Source: Paludibacteraceae bacterium
GTDB lineage: Bacteria; Bacteroidota; Bacteroidia; Bacteroidales; Paludibacteraceae
Direction: 5' to 3'
NCBI GenBank assembly: GCA_016297215.1
Contig: JAEDGZ010000022.1
Location: 1-40,059 of the forward strand
Length of the DNA: 40,059 nucleotides
This document shows positions 14,096 to 23,100 of this stretch, in pieces. The notes under the pieces are model-generated. The model was not told the origin of the DNA and searched no databases. It saw only the letters and a list, made by a program, of their open reading frames with translations. Within the stretch, counting starts at the first letter, position 1, and each line of letters starts with the position of its first letter. The position numbers and the translations under genes are program-made.

Positions 14096-14140
14096 CAGTT
14101 TGTTCCAAACTGTCCGCAGGCGGGACGCCTGCGCCCCCAG
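14096..14140. repeat. Family B two-hairpin element
   Basis: CAGTTTGTTCCAAACTG (14096-14112) is the exact reverse complement of 5607-5623, and the following hairpin GCAGGCGGGACGCCTGC matches the adjoining arm there with a few changes. It lies in the leader of the secreted protein gene. Confidence 0.85.
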
Positions 14141-14193
14141 TAAAACCGTAGTTTTTGAAAAGAAATACAATAACCAAATAACATATTTTAAGT

Positions 14194-17100
14194 ATGAAAA
14201 AGATTTTTACCTTATTAACCGCCTTACTATGTACGGTTGCCCAAGTGAGTTGGGCAGAGGATTGTCCTGCGCTGAATGAAGCAGGCGGACAAAATATGTC
14301 TTTATCGCTTTTGGGGGAGGAAAGAACTATTGAATACACTCTAAATGGACAGGGCGACATAGTCTCTTTTCAAGCAAAAAAAGAGAAGTCAATTGCAGTT
14401 GGAGACATAACATTACAGCAATATATTAATGGTCAATGGTCTAATGTACAAACTGGTATTGCCCCTGGAACTTCTTTTGGAGATTATGGTCCGTACAATA
14501 TCAATAGAAATGCCACCAAGATACGTTTCTATAATAGTTATGGGTCCTACAAAAGATATATTCAGAACGTCTATGTTACTCGTGCGACGTATGTAGATGC
14601 ACCTGCTGACGGTACTTTAACCTTTGAGGAGAAAACTATCCATTCTGCAACAGATACTAAAACCACCACCATGCTGTGGGGGAACACCTCGTCTTTGTCC
14701 GCAAACATCACGGGGGATGGTGCTGCCTATTTTAAGGTAAGCATCAGCAATAATGCCACTACTTGTACGAACGGCACCGCAACCATTACGGTTACCTATG
14801 CGCACGATGCAGTGGGTGAGCATACCGCTACCTTGACACTCACGAATGGTGATTTTACGCATGAGATTTCCTTGAGCGGTACCACGGTGAAGAAAAGCCA
14901 ATCGATTGAGTGGAGAGAGGATATTGAAAACAACAAGATTACGTTGCCTGTGGGTAAGGAGGTGAGCGATGCGGCTACGGCTACGAGCGGTGGGGCTGTA
15001 ACCTACTCTACTTCCGATGAGAACATTGTGGCCATCACTAACGGCGGTGCATCGTTCAAGGCAGTAGCTGCCGGTACGGCAGTGGTAACCGCCACGCAGG
15101 CAGGCAATGACACGGAGTGGAACGCCGTGAGCGATTCGATAACCGTAACCGTTACGGAGAAGAAGATTCAGTATATTCAATGGACGGACAACTTGAACCG
15201 TCTGCTGGTAGGTGATGCGCCTCTTACCCTCACTGCCAAAGTGCAAATCGTGGATGCCGAGGGTACACGCACCGATGCACCCGCGCGCGACCAATACCTC
15301 TCTTATACCAGCGCGGATGCGAATGTAGTAAGCGTGTCGGGCAATGTGCTGACCATCGTAGGCGAAGGTACTACCACGCTGACGGCCACCGTGAGCGGCG
15401 ATGATGATTACGAGGCGGCGAGTGCCACCATGAGCGTGCGTGTGCGCACTGCTTCCGCAGGTTGCGAAGATGTATTAGTAGCCGATAACCTGACCGGCGA
15501 GGAAGTGCAGTTCTTCCAAATGAATCTGAATGAGATAGAAAAGACCTACGCTATCGACCGCAACAACGGCGTGCCCAACAAGTTGATGTTCGACCACAAG
15601 GGCGGCAAGTGGCTTGCAAGTTACGGTGGAAATATCGAGGTACGCGAGTCCACCGATGGTGGCAGCAGTTGGAGCGATGTCTTGTGGTCGCAACAGCCTA
15701 CCGCGGGCACCTACAACACATCGGGCGAGATTCAACTCTCGCGCAATGCTACGCATGTGAAGTTCACGCGTCCGAGCGGTGCAACGGGTTACCACTATAT
15801 CAAGGACGTGGTGATTACCCCCGCGCAGTACTTGGAGAGCGATAAGGCAACGATAGTCGTAGATAAGTCTATCATCGGCGACAATATAAAGAAAGAGGTT
15901 GTGATTAACTACTCCAACGTGAAGGCGGAGTTGGTGGTAAGCCATAACGAGGTAGCGGCTGTTTCGGTAGCAGAGCAGTATTTAGGCAACGAGTGCGGTG
16001 CATTCGGTTCGGCGACCCTGCATATCACGATCACGCCTACCGCAGTCGGCACCCTGCTCGATACGATTCGCGTGCGGGATGAGGTGAGCGGCATGGCAGT
16101 GGCAGTGCCCGTAGAAGTACTCACGCAGCGTAACACGCAAACTATCACGTGGGAAGGTGTGCAAGATAGTATCTTGACAACAAATGAGGTTACGCTGGCA
16201 GCAAGCGCACAGACGGCTGTTTCGTTCAGCAGTTCAGACGAGACGGTTGCTTATGTGGGTGCAGCGAATAAGTTAGTGATTGTAAGAGCGGGCGAGGTAA
16301 CTATCACCGCCACTGCCGCACAAGACGACAAGTACGAGGAGGCAACGCTGAGCAAGACCATCACCATCGCGTTGGCAACGCCGACGATTACCGCTGCGCC
16401 GACCTTGACGGTGGAGAGCGTGGGCTACGGCGAGACGCTAACCAACGATATGCTGACAGGCGGCAAGGCGAGCGTAGCGGGTGTATTCACATGGAACATT
16501 GCGGACGACGCCGATTATCTGCCCGGTAAGCATGAGGTTCCTGTGCTGTTCACTCCTGAGAACACCAATTGGTATGCCACAGCAGAGACAACCGTGTCGG
16601 TGCTCGTTACCAAGATGGCGCAGACGATTACTTGGAACGATGTGCTGGAAGGGCTGAGCGTGAAAGATACCGTATACCTGACGGCAAGCGCAAAGACTGA
16701 GGTTACCTACTCGGTGGATAACGAGGAGGTTGCTGTAATAGATGGTGATAAACTGTACTTCCTTGGCGGTGGTACGGTGGTAGTAACGGCGACGGCTGTG
16801 GAGAGCGACCTCTACTATGAGGCGACGGCAGAGAAGACCATCGAGTTAGGTAAGGTGAAAGCCACCATTACCGCTACGCCGGTAGCGGCAGACACGCTGA
16901 CCTACGGACAGGCACTGGGCAAAGTGGCACTCATCGACGGCAAGGCAAGTTGCGCAGGCACCTTCCAATGGTTAGATCCCGATATGGTACAAGTAGCTGG
17001 TGATTACTGGATGGAGGTTGCGTTCATCCCCGAAGATACCGTAACATTCGAGGGCGACACATGCACGGTGTATGTATATATCGACATGGCAGAACAAGAG

Positions 17101-17475
17101 ATCGTGTGGAATTTCACGCAGAACTTCATCTCCGTAGGCGACACCTTAGTGTTTGACGCGACGGCGACAAGCGGATATGCAGTAACTTACGAGATGGAGC
17201 CGACTGGATATGCTATGCTTGATGGCAATACGCTGATTGCAGTAGCAGCAGGTACGCTCACTATCACCGCACAACAAGACGGCATTGACGAGGACGGAAA
17301 TCAGAACTACCATGCTGCAGAATCTGTCTCATTCACCATCACCATCGCTAATAGTTCCACAGACAACGGTTTGGTTATCACCGAAGTGCGCGCGCGCAAG
17401 GTGGTACGCAACGGCGAAGTGGTGATTATCCGCGGAGAGGAAGCTTACAACATGCGCGGACAACGCGTAGAGTAA
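14194..17475 (+). CDS. Large secreted Ig-like (BIG2-type) repeat protein
   Basis: This 1093-residue exported protein starts with a signal peptide (MKKIFTLLTALLCTVAQVSWA, cleavage near 21-22). A beta-sandwich-like module at about 24-130 recurs at about 420-540; both begin with a Cys, contain FGDYG- or GTYN-type loops and end in NATKIRF/NATHVKF and YIQNVYVT/YIKDVVIT. Between and after these are several BIG2-like Ig domains with YTVSxDExVAxI...GTxVVTAT patterns (about 235-320, 325-415, 650-725, 800-880, 965-1050). The last 40 residues (VITEVRARKVVRNGEVVIIR...YNMRGQRVE) resemble the short C-terminal segment common on exported Bacteroidales proteins. It is probably a surface or secreted adhesin-like protein, possibly a type IX substrate given sprA nearby; that is inference. 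Confidence 0.8.
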   Translation: MKKIFTLLTALLCTVAQVSWAEDCPALNEAGGQNMSLSLLGEERTIEYTLNGQGDIVSFQAKKEKSIAVGDITLQQYINGQWSNVQTGIAPGTSFGDYGPYNINRNATKIRFYNSYGSYKRYIQNVYVTRATYVDAPADGTLTFEEKTIHSATDTKTTTMLWGNTSSLSANITGDGAAYFKVSISNNATTCTNGTATITVTYAHDAVGEHTATLTLTNGDFTHEISLSGTTVKKSQSIEWREDIENNKITLPVGKEVSDAATATSGGAVTYSTSDENIVAITNGGASFKAVAAGTAVVTATQAGNDTEWNAVSDSITVTVTEKKIQYIQWTDNLNRLLVGDAPLTLTAKVQIVDAEGTRTDAPARDQYLSYTSADANVVSVSGNVLTIVGEGTTTLTATVSGDDDYEAASATMSVRVRTASAGCEDVLVADNLTGEEVQFFQMNLNEIEKTYAIDRNNGVPNKLMFDHKGGKWLASYGGNIEVRESTDGGSSWSDVLWSQQPTAGTYNTSGEIQLSRNATHVKFTRPSGATGYHYIKDVVITPAQYLESDKATIVVDKSIIGDNIKKEVVINYSNVKAELVVSHNEVAAVSVAEQYLGNECGAFGSATLHITITPTAVGTLLDTIRVRDEVSGMAVAVPVEVLTQRNTQTITWEGVQDSILTTNEVTLAASAQTAVSFSSSDETVAYVGAANKLVIVRAGEVTITATAAQDDKYEEATLSKTITIALATPTITAAPTLTVESVGYGETLTNDMLTGGKASVAGVFTWNIADDADYLPGKHEVPVLFTPENTNWYATAETTVSVLVTKMAQTITWNDVLEGLSVKDTVYLTASAKTEVTYSVDNEEVAVIDGDKLYFLGGGTVVVTATAVESDLYYEATAEKTIELGKVKATITATPVAADTLTYGQALGKVALIDGKASCAGTFQWLDPDMVQVAGDYWMEVAFIPEDTVTFEGDTCTVYVYIDMAEQEIVWNFTQNFISVGDTLVFDATATSGYAVTYEMEPTGYAMLDGNTLIAVAAGTLTITAQQDGIDEDGNQNYHAAESVSFTITIANSSTDNGLVITEVRARKVVRNGEVVIIRGEEAYNMRGQRVE

Positions 17476-17498
17476 GCGGTAGCAAGTGTTTAGTTCAA

Positions 17499-17540
17499 CG
17501 GCTGCCCGACGAAAAGATTCGTCGGGCAGCCGTTTTTTTT
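17499..17540 (+). terminator. Terminator of the large secreted protein gene
   Basis: The perfect 15-bp stem CGGCTGCCCGACGAA / TTCGTCGGGCAGCCG with a 4-base loop is followed by eight T. Confidence 0.92.
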
Positions 17541-17580
17541 GACGCAATATATAGCATTTTTATATTTTTTTCTCCTTTTT

Positions 17581-17612
17581 TTTGTCTATTTCAAAAAAAA
17601 CTACTACCTTTG
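17581..17612 (+). promoter_or_regulatory. Promoter of the tiny-ORF unit, with overlapping inverted repeat
   Basis: TTTG (17581-17584), 20 bases, TACCTTTG (17605-17612), a full consensus match. A 7-bp inverted repeat TTTGCAT / ATGCAAA (17609-17628) overlaps the -7 box and the expected start site, which could be an operator. Confidence 0.75.
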
Positions 17613-17652
17613 CATGCTGAAATGCAAAAGATAGATTCGAAAGGAGATATTT

Positions 17653-17754
17653 ATGTATTTCATTGAGGTCACGCCGGGTTGCCGATGAAGGCTTATGCCT
17701 GTGATGGCATATCTTGAATTATCGGAGAAGGTGTGGGTTCAATTAATGTATTGA
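17653..17754 (+). other. Chain of very short ORFs (11, 10 and 16 codons)
   Basis: AAGGAG (17641-17646) lies six bases before ATG 17653, an unusually good Shine-Dalgarno for this phylum. ORF 17653-17688 (MYFIEVTPGCR) ends in ATGA, overlapping ORF 17685-17717 (MKAYACDGIS). A third ORF, 17704-17754 (MAYLELSEKVWVQLMY), begins inside the second. A TATGCC/GGCATA hairpin covers the junction. Their lengths suit leader peptides or coupling frames rather than folded proteins. Translation is unproven. Confidence 0.4.
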
Positions 17755-17834
17755 TAGAGCGTTTATTGACGCTTGTTTTGCGCTTCAAAACTTCGCAACT
17801 TTTGATAACAGATAGCAAAACAATGCAACAATGA
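17751..17834 (+). CDS. Possible 27-residue peptide, TTG start
   Basis: An open frame from TTG 17751 to TGA 17832-17834 overlaps the preceding ORF by TTGA and the following ATG by ATGA. The peptide is amphipathic (LIERLLTLVLRF at its start). No known family. It is listed because it completes the chain of stop-start overlaps; it may not be translated. Confidence 0.3.
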   Translation: MIERLLTLVLRFKTSQLLITDSKTMQQ

Positions 17835-17929
17835 ATGTCCCTGGGATGGTATATATCCATACCATTTGTTTGATTGTTATCGTTTTATGGGGAATAATTC
17901 CCATGAAGACGATGATGATAGGCGAATGA
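17831..17929 (+). CDS. Putative 32-residue single-pass membrane peptide
   Basis: ATG 17831 to TGA 17927-17929. The peptide starts MNVPGMVYIH, continues with a hydrophobic stretch (about residues 9-25, TICLIVIVLWGIIP) and ends with a short polar tail. This is the shape of small membrane proteins such as regulatory subunits or type I toxin peptides. Its start overlaps the previous stop and its stop overlaps the next start (ATGA both times), suggesting translational coupling. I do not recognise a family, and the RNA also has hairpins here (ATGGTAT/ATACCAT and GGGAAT/ATTCCC), so an RNA function is an alternative. Confidence 0.5.
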   Translation: MNVPGMVYIHTICLIVIVLWGIIPMKTMMIGE

Positions 17930-18012
17930 GGATTTGTACATATATCTCGGCGTGGACTTCGGTTGCTGTTTATTATCTGTGGCAAAGCGAAGGCCTGAAG
18001 CGTAAACAGTAG
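17926..18012 (+). CDS. Putative 28-residue membrane-associated peptide
   Basis: ATG 17926 overlaps the upstream stop (ATGA); TAG ends at 18012, inside the terminator stem. The sequence has a short hydrophobic, Trp/Tyr-rich part (ISAWTSVAVYYLW) and a basic tail (GLKRKQ), suggesting a membrane-bound peptide. No family recognised. The coupling to the preceding hydrophobic peptide suggests a two-peptide unit. Confidence 0.45.
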   Translation: MRICTYISAWTSVAVYYLWQSEGLKRKQ

Positions 18013-18033
18013 AAGAAGTTTACGCTTTTTTTG
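17999..18033 (+). terminator. Terminator of the tiny-ORF unit
   Basis: The stem AGCGTAAAC / GTTTACGCT with a 10-base loop is followed by seven T. It closes a unit of about 415 bases that starts at the promoter at 17581. Confidence 0.88.
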
Positions 18034-18052
18034 TGTACCTATATGTGGTCTT

Positions 18053-18073
18053 AAGAATTAAAGTTTAATTCTT
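18053..18073. promoter_or_regulatory. 21-bp perfect palindrome upstream of the exported-protein operon
   Basis: AAGAATTAAA-G-TTTAATTCTT has two 10-base arms around one base. It lies 96 bp before the ATG at 18169, in a gap with no consensus promoter. It may be an operator or a weak hairpin; no evidence decides. Confidence 0.4.
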
Positions 18074-18168
18074 TGGGATACTATACGCTCATAATAAAAA
18101 TGAGAAGAATTGACAATCGGACTAAAGAAATCATACATAACTCTCTAATCATTAAATAATTAAACATT

Positions 18169-18468
18169 ATGAAAAAGTTTGTTCTATTTGCACTGCTACT
18201 ACTCCTTACAGGTTGTAGCAAGACGGTTCAGATTGCTTGCAATGAACCAGAGATTGAAGTATTTATCGACGATGAAAATTACGGAAGGCCTCCTATTCTA
18301 TTAAAGGTGCCTCATAACAAATTATATGTATATGCGTCATTTCGCAGAAATGGAATAGAGATACATAAACAACGTATAAATTTTATAGACGGACAGAATT
18401 ATTACGAAATAAGTATTCCACGCCACCTACAGAAAAACGGAAATCATAAATATCATTCTAATCATTAA
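18169..18468 (+). CDS. Small lipoprotein with PEGA-like domain
   Basis: This 99-residue protein has a lipoprotein signal: MKKFVLFALLLLLTGC, with the lipobox cysteine at 16. The mature part (IEVFIDDENYGRPPILLKVP ... HKQRINF) fits a PEGA-like beta-sandwich, a fold usually found in surface or periplasmic proteins. Function unknown. It is the first of three closely spaced, AT-rich genes for exported proteins; its first 30 or so bases are nearly identical to those of the next gene, which suggests duplication of the secretion signal. Confidence 0.7.
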   Translation: MKKFVLFALLLLLTGCSKTVQIACNEPEIEVFIDDENYGRPPILLKVPHNKLYVYASFRRNGIEIHKQRINFIDGQNYYEISIPRHLQKNGNHKYHSNH

Positions 18469-18480
18469 AAGTAAAACATT

Positions 18481-19185
18481 ATGAAAAAGTTTATTCTATT
18501 TGCACTGTTACTCTTGGTGGGTATCAGCATCCAAGGCGCTCCTAAGCGTAAAATGATTAACATCTCCGTAGAGCCAAATGAAGCAGCGATTTATGTAAAC
18601 AACTCTTTTTTGGCTAACGGAAGTGGAGAATTTGTTCGCCCAAAATCCGGTAAGATGGCAGTAATTCGTATAGAATGCAACGGCTATAAAACAATTAATA
18701 CAAAGTTTTACGGAGATGACAAGCGGAGTGCGATTTCATTTACACTCCAGCAGGATGGTTATTACCGTATGAGCGCATATTCCGGCATTGTCAATAAGTT
18801 CTTTACAGTAGATATTGATCCTCAATATTATACTGTTTCTGAGGATGGAAAAGTAGACATTAAAGAAGCATGGAAACTACTGCATCAAATTTTATTAAAC
18901 TATTTTGACGAGATTGCGATGACAGATATATATGGTGGTTATGTACAAACTCCGTGGCAATATAAGACATTCCAAATGTCAGAGATGCAAATGCGCAATC
19001 GTGTAACTATTCGCGACATCTCGACTCCGGAAAGAGCTGCCTTACAAATCAAGATATCTTCGGAAGTTGCAGCTGCCTCTGCTGCATTGCACGGAGAATT
19101 TGAAGAAATAGATAGAATCGCTAAAGAATATGAGCCATTGATAGAAGAGCTGCAAACTCGTATAGGAAAAGTACGCAGCCTTTAG
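18481..19185 (+). CDS. Exported PEGA-domain protein
   Basis: This 234-residue protein has a signal peptide (MKKFILFALLLLVGISIQGA, cleavage near 20). Residues about 24-95 read as a PEGA domain (INISVEPNEAAIYVNNSFLANG ... VIRIECNGYKTINTKF). Its C-terminal part (about 190-234) is helical and charged with heptad-like spacing (AALHGEFEEIDRIAKEYEPLIEELQTRIGKV), probably a coiled coil. It begins 12 bp after the lipoprotein gene, so the two should be co-transcribed. It is likely periplasmic or surface-exposed; partner and role unknown. Confidence 0.75.
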   Translation: MKKFILFALLLLVGISIQGAPKRKMINISVEPNEAAIYVNNSFLANGSGEFVRPKSGKMAVIRIECNGYKTINTKFYGDDKRSAISFTLQQDGYYRMSAYSGIVNKFFTVDIDPQYYTVSEDGKVDIKEAWKLLHQILLNYFDEIAMTDIYGGYVQTPWQYKTFQMSEMQMRNRVTIRDISTPERAALQIKISSEVAAASAALHGEFEEIDRIAKEYEPLIEELQTRIGKVRSL

Positions 19186-19213
19186 TTAATAATCATTAAA
19201 TTCTAATTATTTT

Positions 19214-19852
19214 ATGAACAAAAAATTTTTATTTGCTGCTATTTTCGCGGCGTGTGCATTAAATTTGTCTGCACAATCGTTCACAGAAACGTTTGATTCT
19301 AATTCGTTGGAATGGACGGAAAGAGCATTCAAAAACGAAGAGGGTACAGCCATTATTGACAAGGGCGTTATGACAATCCAGTCCTACACAAAAGTAGATG
19401 TGGCTCTTTTGTTGGCAGCCGGTCAAGTAGAAAAGACCTTAACAGCTTTTGAGACTCACTGTTATGCTCCGTTAGATATCAAGAAGCCCTTTACTATTTC
19501 CAGTGATGTTACTGTAAAAAAAGGAGAACAAGTAGGACTTATGTTTAATTTCAAAGATTTCGGCAACTATTATGCATTTAGAATGACAGAGGATTATGTA
19601 CAGTTTGTGCGCTATGAGAACAACAGATGCGTAGGTTCAATTACTCAAGGGGTTCGTTGGAAAAAGAAACGTAATAAACTCGCTCAAACATGGTTACTAA
19701 AAAGCGATGGCATAACCTTGGAATTTATTGTTAATGACGAACCTATAATGAAAGTTCGCCATATGCCGCTTGAGTATACCGGATTTGGGTATTATACAGT
19801 AGGACAATGTGAGTTAATAGTTGATCAGGTTACTTTTACTCAAGGCCTATAA
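19214..19852 (+). CDS. Secreted protein with LamG/DUF1080-like beta-sandwich
   Basis: This 212-residue protein has a signal peptide ending LNLSAQS near residue 20. The rest looks like a concanavalin-type beta-sandwich: FTETFDSNSLEW near the start, FTISSDVTVKKGEQVGLMFNFKD, NYYAFRMTEDYVQFVRYENN and the closing GFGYYTVGQCELIVDQVTF. Such domains occur in carbohydrate-binding and DUF1080-type proteins; no catalytic residues can be assigned. It lies 28 bp after the PEGA protein gene and ends the exported-protein operon. Confidence 0.75.
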   Translation: MNKKFLFAAIFAACALNLSAQSFTETFDSNSLEWTERAFKNEEGTAIIDKGVMTIQSYTKVDVALLLAAGQVEKTLTAFETHCYAPLDIKKPFTISSDVTVKKGEQVGLMFNFKDFGNYYAFRMTEDYVQFVRYENNRCVGSITQGVRWKKKRNKLAQTWLLKSDGITLEFIVNDEPIMKVRHMPLEYTGFGYYTVGQCELIVDQVTFTQGL

Positions 19853-19890
19853 ACTCGTTCACATTTTCATTACACAGAGAATAGGAAAAC

Positions 19891-19928
19891 GAGGGTGTGT
19901 CAAGAAGGTTTGGCACACCTTCTTTTTA
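19891..19928 (+). terminator. Terminator of the exported-protein operon
   Basis: AGGGTGTGTCAAG and TTTGGCACACCTT pair with one mismatch and a G-U pair, followed by CTTTTT. Confidence 0.75.
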
Positions 19929-19969
19929 TACCCTCTTCGTTGGTATGATGTTCCCTCCTTTTTTACTTC

Positions 19970-20013
19970 GTCTTTTTGCCGTCCTTTTGCCGTCTTTTTG
20001 CCGTCTTTTTATC
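19970..20013. repeat. Four tandem 11-base repeats upstream of sprA
   Basis: The unit GTCTTTTTGCC is repeated four times, with single changes in units two and four (the last ends ATC). It lies about 115 bp upstream of the sprA promoter. The rest of the 19929-20128 gap shows no gene. Confidence 0.8.
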
Positions 20014-20128
20014 GAGAAGCATATTTCTCCATCCCTTCCGCACATAGGCAATGCCTGCAATGAGAAGAGGTTGCGAGACTGACTATTTGCTCTTAAATAG
20101 CGGAAAATGTAATAATTATGGGCGGATA

Positions 20129-20160
20129 CTTGCGTATATGAAAAAAAAGTTGTATCTTTG
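20129..20160 (+). promoter_or_regulatory. sprA promoter
   Basis: CTTG (20129-20132), 20 bases, TATCTTTG (20153-20160). The -7 box is a full match. The predicted start near 20167 leaves a very short leader before ATG 20176 or 20182. Confidence 0.65.
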
Positions 20161-20175
20161 CGAGGAATTTTTTGA

Positions 20176-23100
20176 ATGCGCATGTTAGACCATTTGAAAA
20201 GACGCAATAGTCTCTATATATTCTTCCTATTCCTATTGTTTTCTCCCTTGTTAGCAGGGGGCGATTGGTGTGCGTTGCAGGCACAGAGTCGTCCTCCGCT
20301 GGTGTCGTCGCTGCGTAATGATAGGCGTATGGCAGAGGAGGCTCGGCGGCAGGCAATGGATTCTTCGTTTGTGGAGCGGCCGAGGGGAGGGGAGACGGAG
20401 CCACGCCCACAGGCGGCTTCTTCAGGGGTGCGGCCTGGAGACCGCACCTCCATGGAAAGGGACTCGCTGGTGTTTAATCCGAATGATTCGGCGTATTGGG
20501 CACCTACGCAGGTGAAGCAGTTGGGTGCAGAGGACTATGAGGCGCTGTCGTCGCCGCAGAGCAGTCTGGACCTGCGCGACCCCGCGAACGTGCAGACGGA
20601 GGTGGAGTATCAGCCGAACACGGGCTACTACGTGATTCACACGAAGATAGGCGATGTGGATATCGCTACGCCGTATCTGATGACGCCGTCGGAGTATGCG
20701 TCGTACAGCGAACAGCAGGCGATGCACCAATACTGGCAGCAGAAGATAGGCGAGGTGGAGCACAACAACGAGAAGAAGTTCGACATCACCGACATGAAGT
20801 TCAACATCGGTCCCGCGGACAAGGTGTTCGGACCGGGCGGTGTGCAGTTGAAGATGCAAGGGTCGGCGGAGTTGCTGTTCGGCTTCAAACACCAATACAT
20901 TGAAAATCCGAGCCTTACGGAGCGTTCGCGAAACAACAACATCTTCGACTTCGACGAGAAGATACAAGTGAGCGTGAACGGAAAGGTGGGCGATAAGTTG
21001 AACTTCAACCTGTCGTACAACACGGAGGCATCGTTCTCGTTTGACCAGCAGAACCTGAAATTAGCGTACAAAGGCAAAGAGGATGATATCATCCAGAGTA
21101 TCGAAGCGGGTAACGTAACGATGGACCTGAACTCGAGCCTGATACGAGGCAGTCAGGCGCTGTTTGGCGTGAAGACCAACCTGCAGTTCGGGAAACTGAA
21201 AGTGCAGGCATTGATAAGTCAGCAGAACTCTGAGAGTCAGTCTGTTAGCAGCAAGGGCGGCGCACAGATGACCAACTTTGAGGTGTCGGGCGACAGTTAC
21301 GACGAGAACCGACATTTCTTCCTCGGCTATTTCTTCCGCGACCAGTACGAGCAGGCGATGGCGTCGGTGCCGTATATCGCGAGCGGGGTTACCATCAACA
21401 AGATAGAGGTATGGGTAACGAACAAGAAAGGGAACTACGACGAGGCGCGTAACATCGTGGCATTCAGCGACTTAGGCGAGTCCGCCGTGCATACGATGAA
21501 CAGCGGTTGGTCGGGTACGATGCAGCAGGTGCCGGACAACAAGACCAACGGGCTGTACAACGAGGTGCGCGGGCTGGCGGGTATCCGCGACATCCAGCAG
21601 ACGAGCAGTGTGCTGCAAGGCTACAAAGGGATGGACGGCGGCGAGGACTACGAGAAAGTGGAGTCGGCTCGGCTGCTATCCAGCAGCGAGTACTCGCTGA
21701 ACAGCGCATTGGGCTTCATCTCGCTGAAGCAAGCGCTGAACCAAGACGAGGTGCTGGCGGTGGCATACGAGTACACCTACGGCGGGCAGGTGTATCAGGT
21801 GGGTGAGTTCTCCACCGATGGCAGCGAGGAACTACGGGCACCCAACACGCTGATACTCAAACTATTGAAGAGCAGCAACAACGCGCCTATCAAGAAAGGT
21901 GCGGGCACGTGGGACCTGATGATGAAGAACATCTACTCGCTAGGCGCGAGCAGCATCTCGCAAGAGAAGTTTGAACTCTATATCCAGTACCGCAACGACT
22001 CGGTGGGGACGGAGATGCAGTACCTGACGGAGGGCGCGATAAAAGGCAAGCAGTTGCTTCGCGTGATGAACCTCGACCGCTTGGACAGCAAGAACAACCC
22101 CTACCCCGACGGCAAGTTCGACTTTGTGGAGGGGCTGACGGTGTATGCGAGCAACGGGCGCGTCATCTTCCCCGTGCTGGAGCCCTTCGGCAGCCACCTC
22201 AAGCAGGCGATAGGCGACCCTGCGATAGCAGAGAAATATATCTTCCAGGAGTTGTACGACTCCACGCTGGTGGTGGCGCAAGAGATGACGGAAAAGAACA
22301 AGTTCTACCTGACGGGAAAATACAAAGGCACCAGCGGCAGCGAGATACGGCTCAACGCGATGAACATCCCGCGAGGGAGCGTAACGGTAACCGCCGGCGG
22401 CGCGACGCTGATAGAGAATGTGGACTACACGGTGGACTACATGATGGGAACGGTAACCATCCTCAATCAGTCTATCTTGGAGTCGGGGACGAACGTGGAT
22501 GTGAAGTTGGAGAACCAATCGACCTTCTCGCTGCAACGGAAGTCGCTCTTCGGGGCGCATCTGGAGTATGAGTTCACGCCCGAGTTGGTCATCGGGGGAA
22601 CCATCATGCACCTGCGCGAGCGTCCGCTGACCACGAAGGTGAACACCGGCAGCGAGCCGCTGGCGAACACCATCTGGGGCGTGAACGGCAGCTGGAAGAC
22701 CGACATGCAATGGCTGACGAACGCCATTGACAAGATTCCTTGGATAAGCGCGACCGCCCCTTCTTCCTTCCAAATCAACGCAGAGTTTGCGCACCTGATA
22801 CCCGGGCATACAAAAGATGTAGGCTCGGTGGGAACGGCGTATATCGATGATTTTGAGGCTACTACGACGAACATTGATGTGCATTATCCGTCGTATTGGT
22901 TCTTGGCTTCGACCCCCGCGGTGTACGAGGAGTCGAAACTATCAAACAATGCGGAGTACGGCAAGAACCGTGCGTTGCTGGCGTGGTACACGGTGGACCC
23001 CATCTTTGGCTACCCGCAGACGAACACCCCCGCGCATATCAAGAACGATGTGGCGATGATGTCCGACCACAGGACACGTATCGTCTATGAGACGGAGATT

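Noticed and set aside
17785..17985. 66-residue minus-strand ORF over the tiny-ORF unit
   Set aside because: The promoter, terminator and stop-start overlaps are all on the plus strand; no minus-strand signals are seen.
17613..18033. tmRNA, RNase P RNA or SRP RNA
   Set aside because: None of the expected conserved ends or motifs, such as a tRNA-like 3' end or the SRP GGAAGCAG loop, are present.
19821..20207. Short ORFs on both strands between the exported operon and sprA
   Set aside because: They cross the terminator and the tandem 11-mers and look like translated low-complexity DNA.
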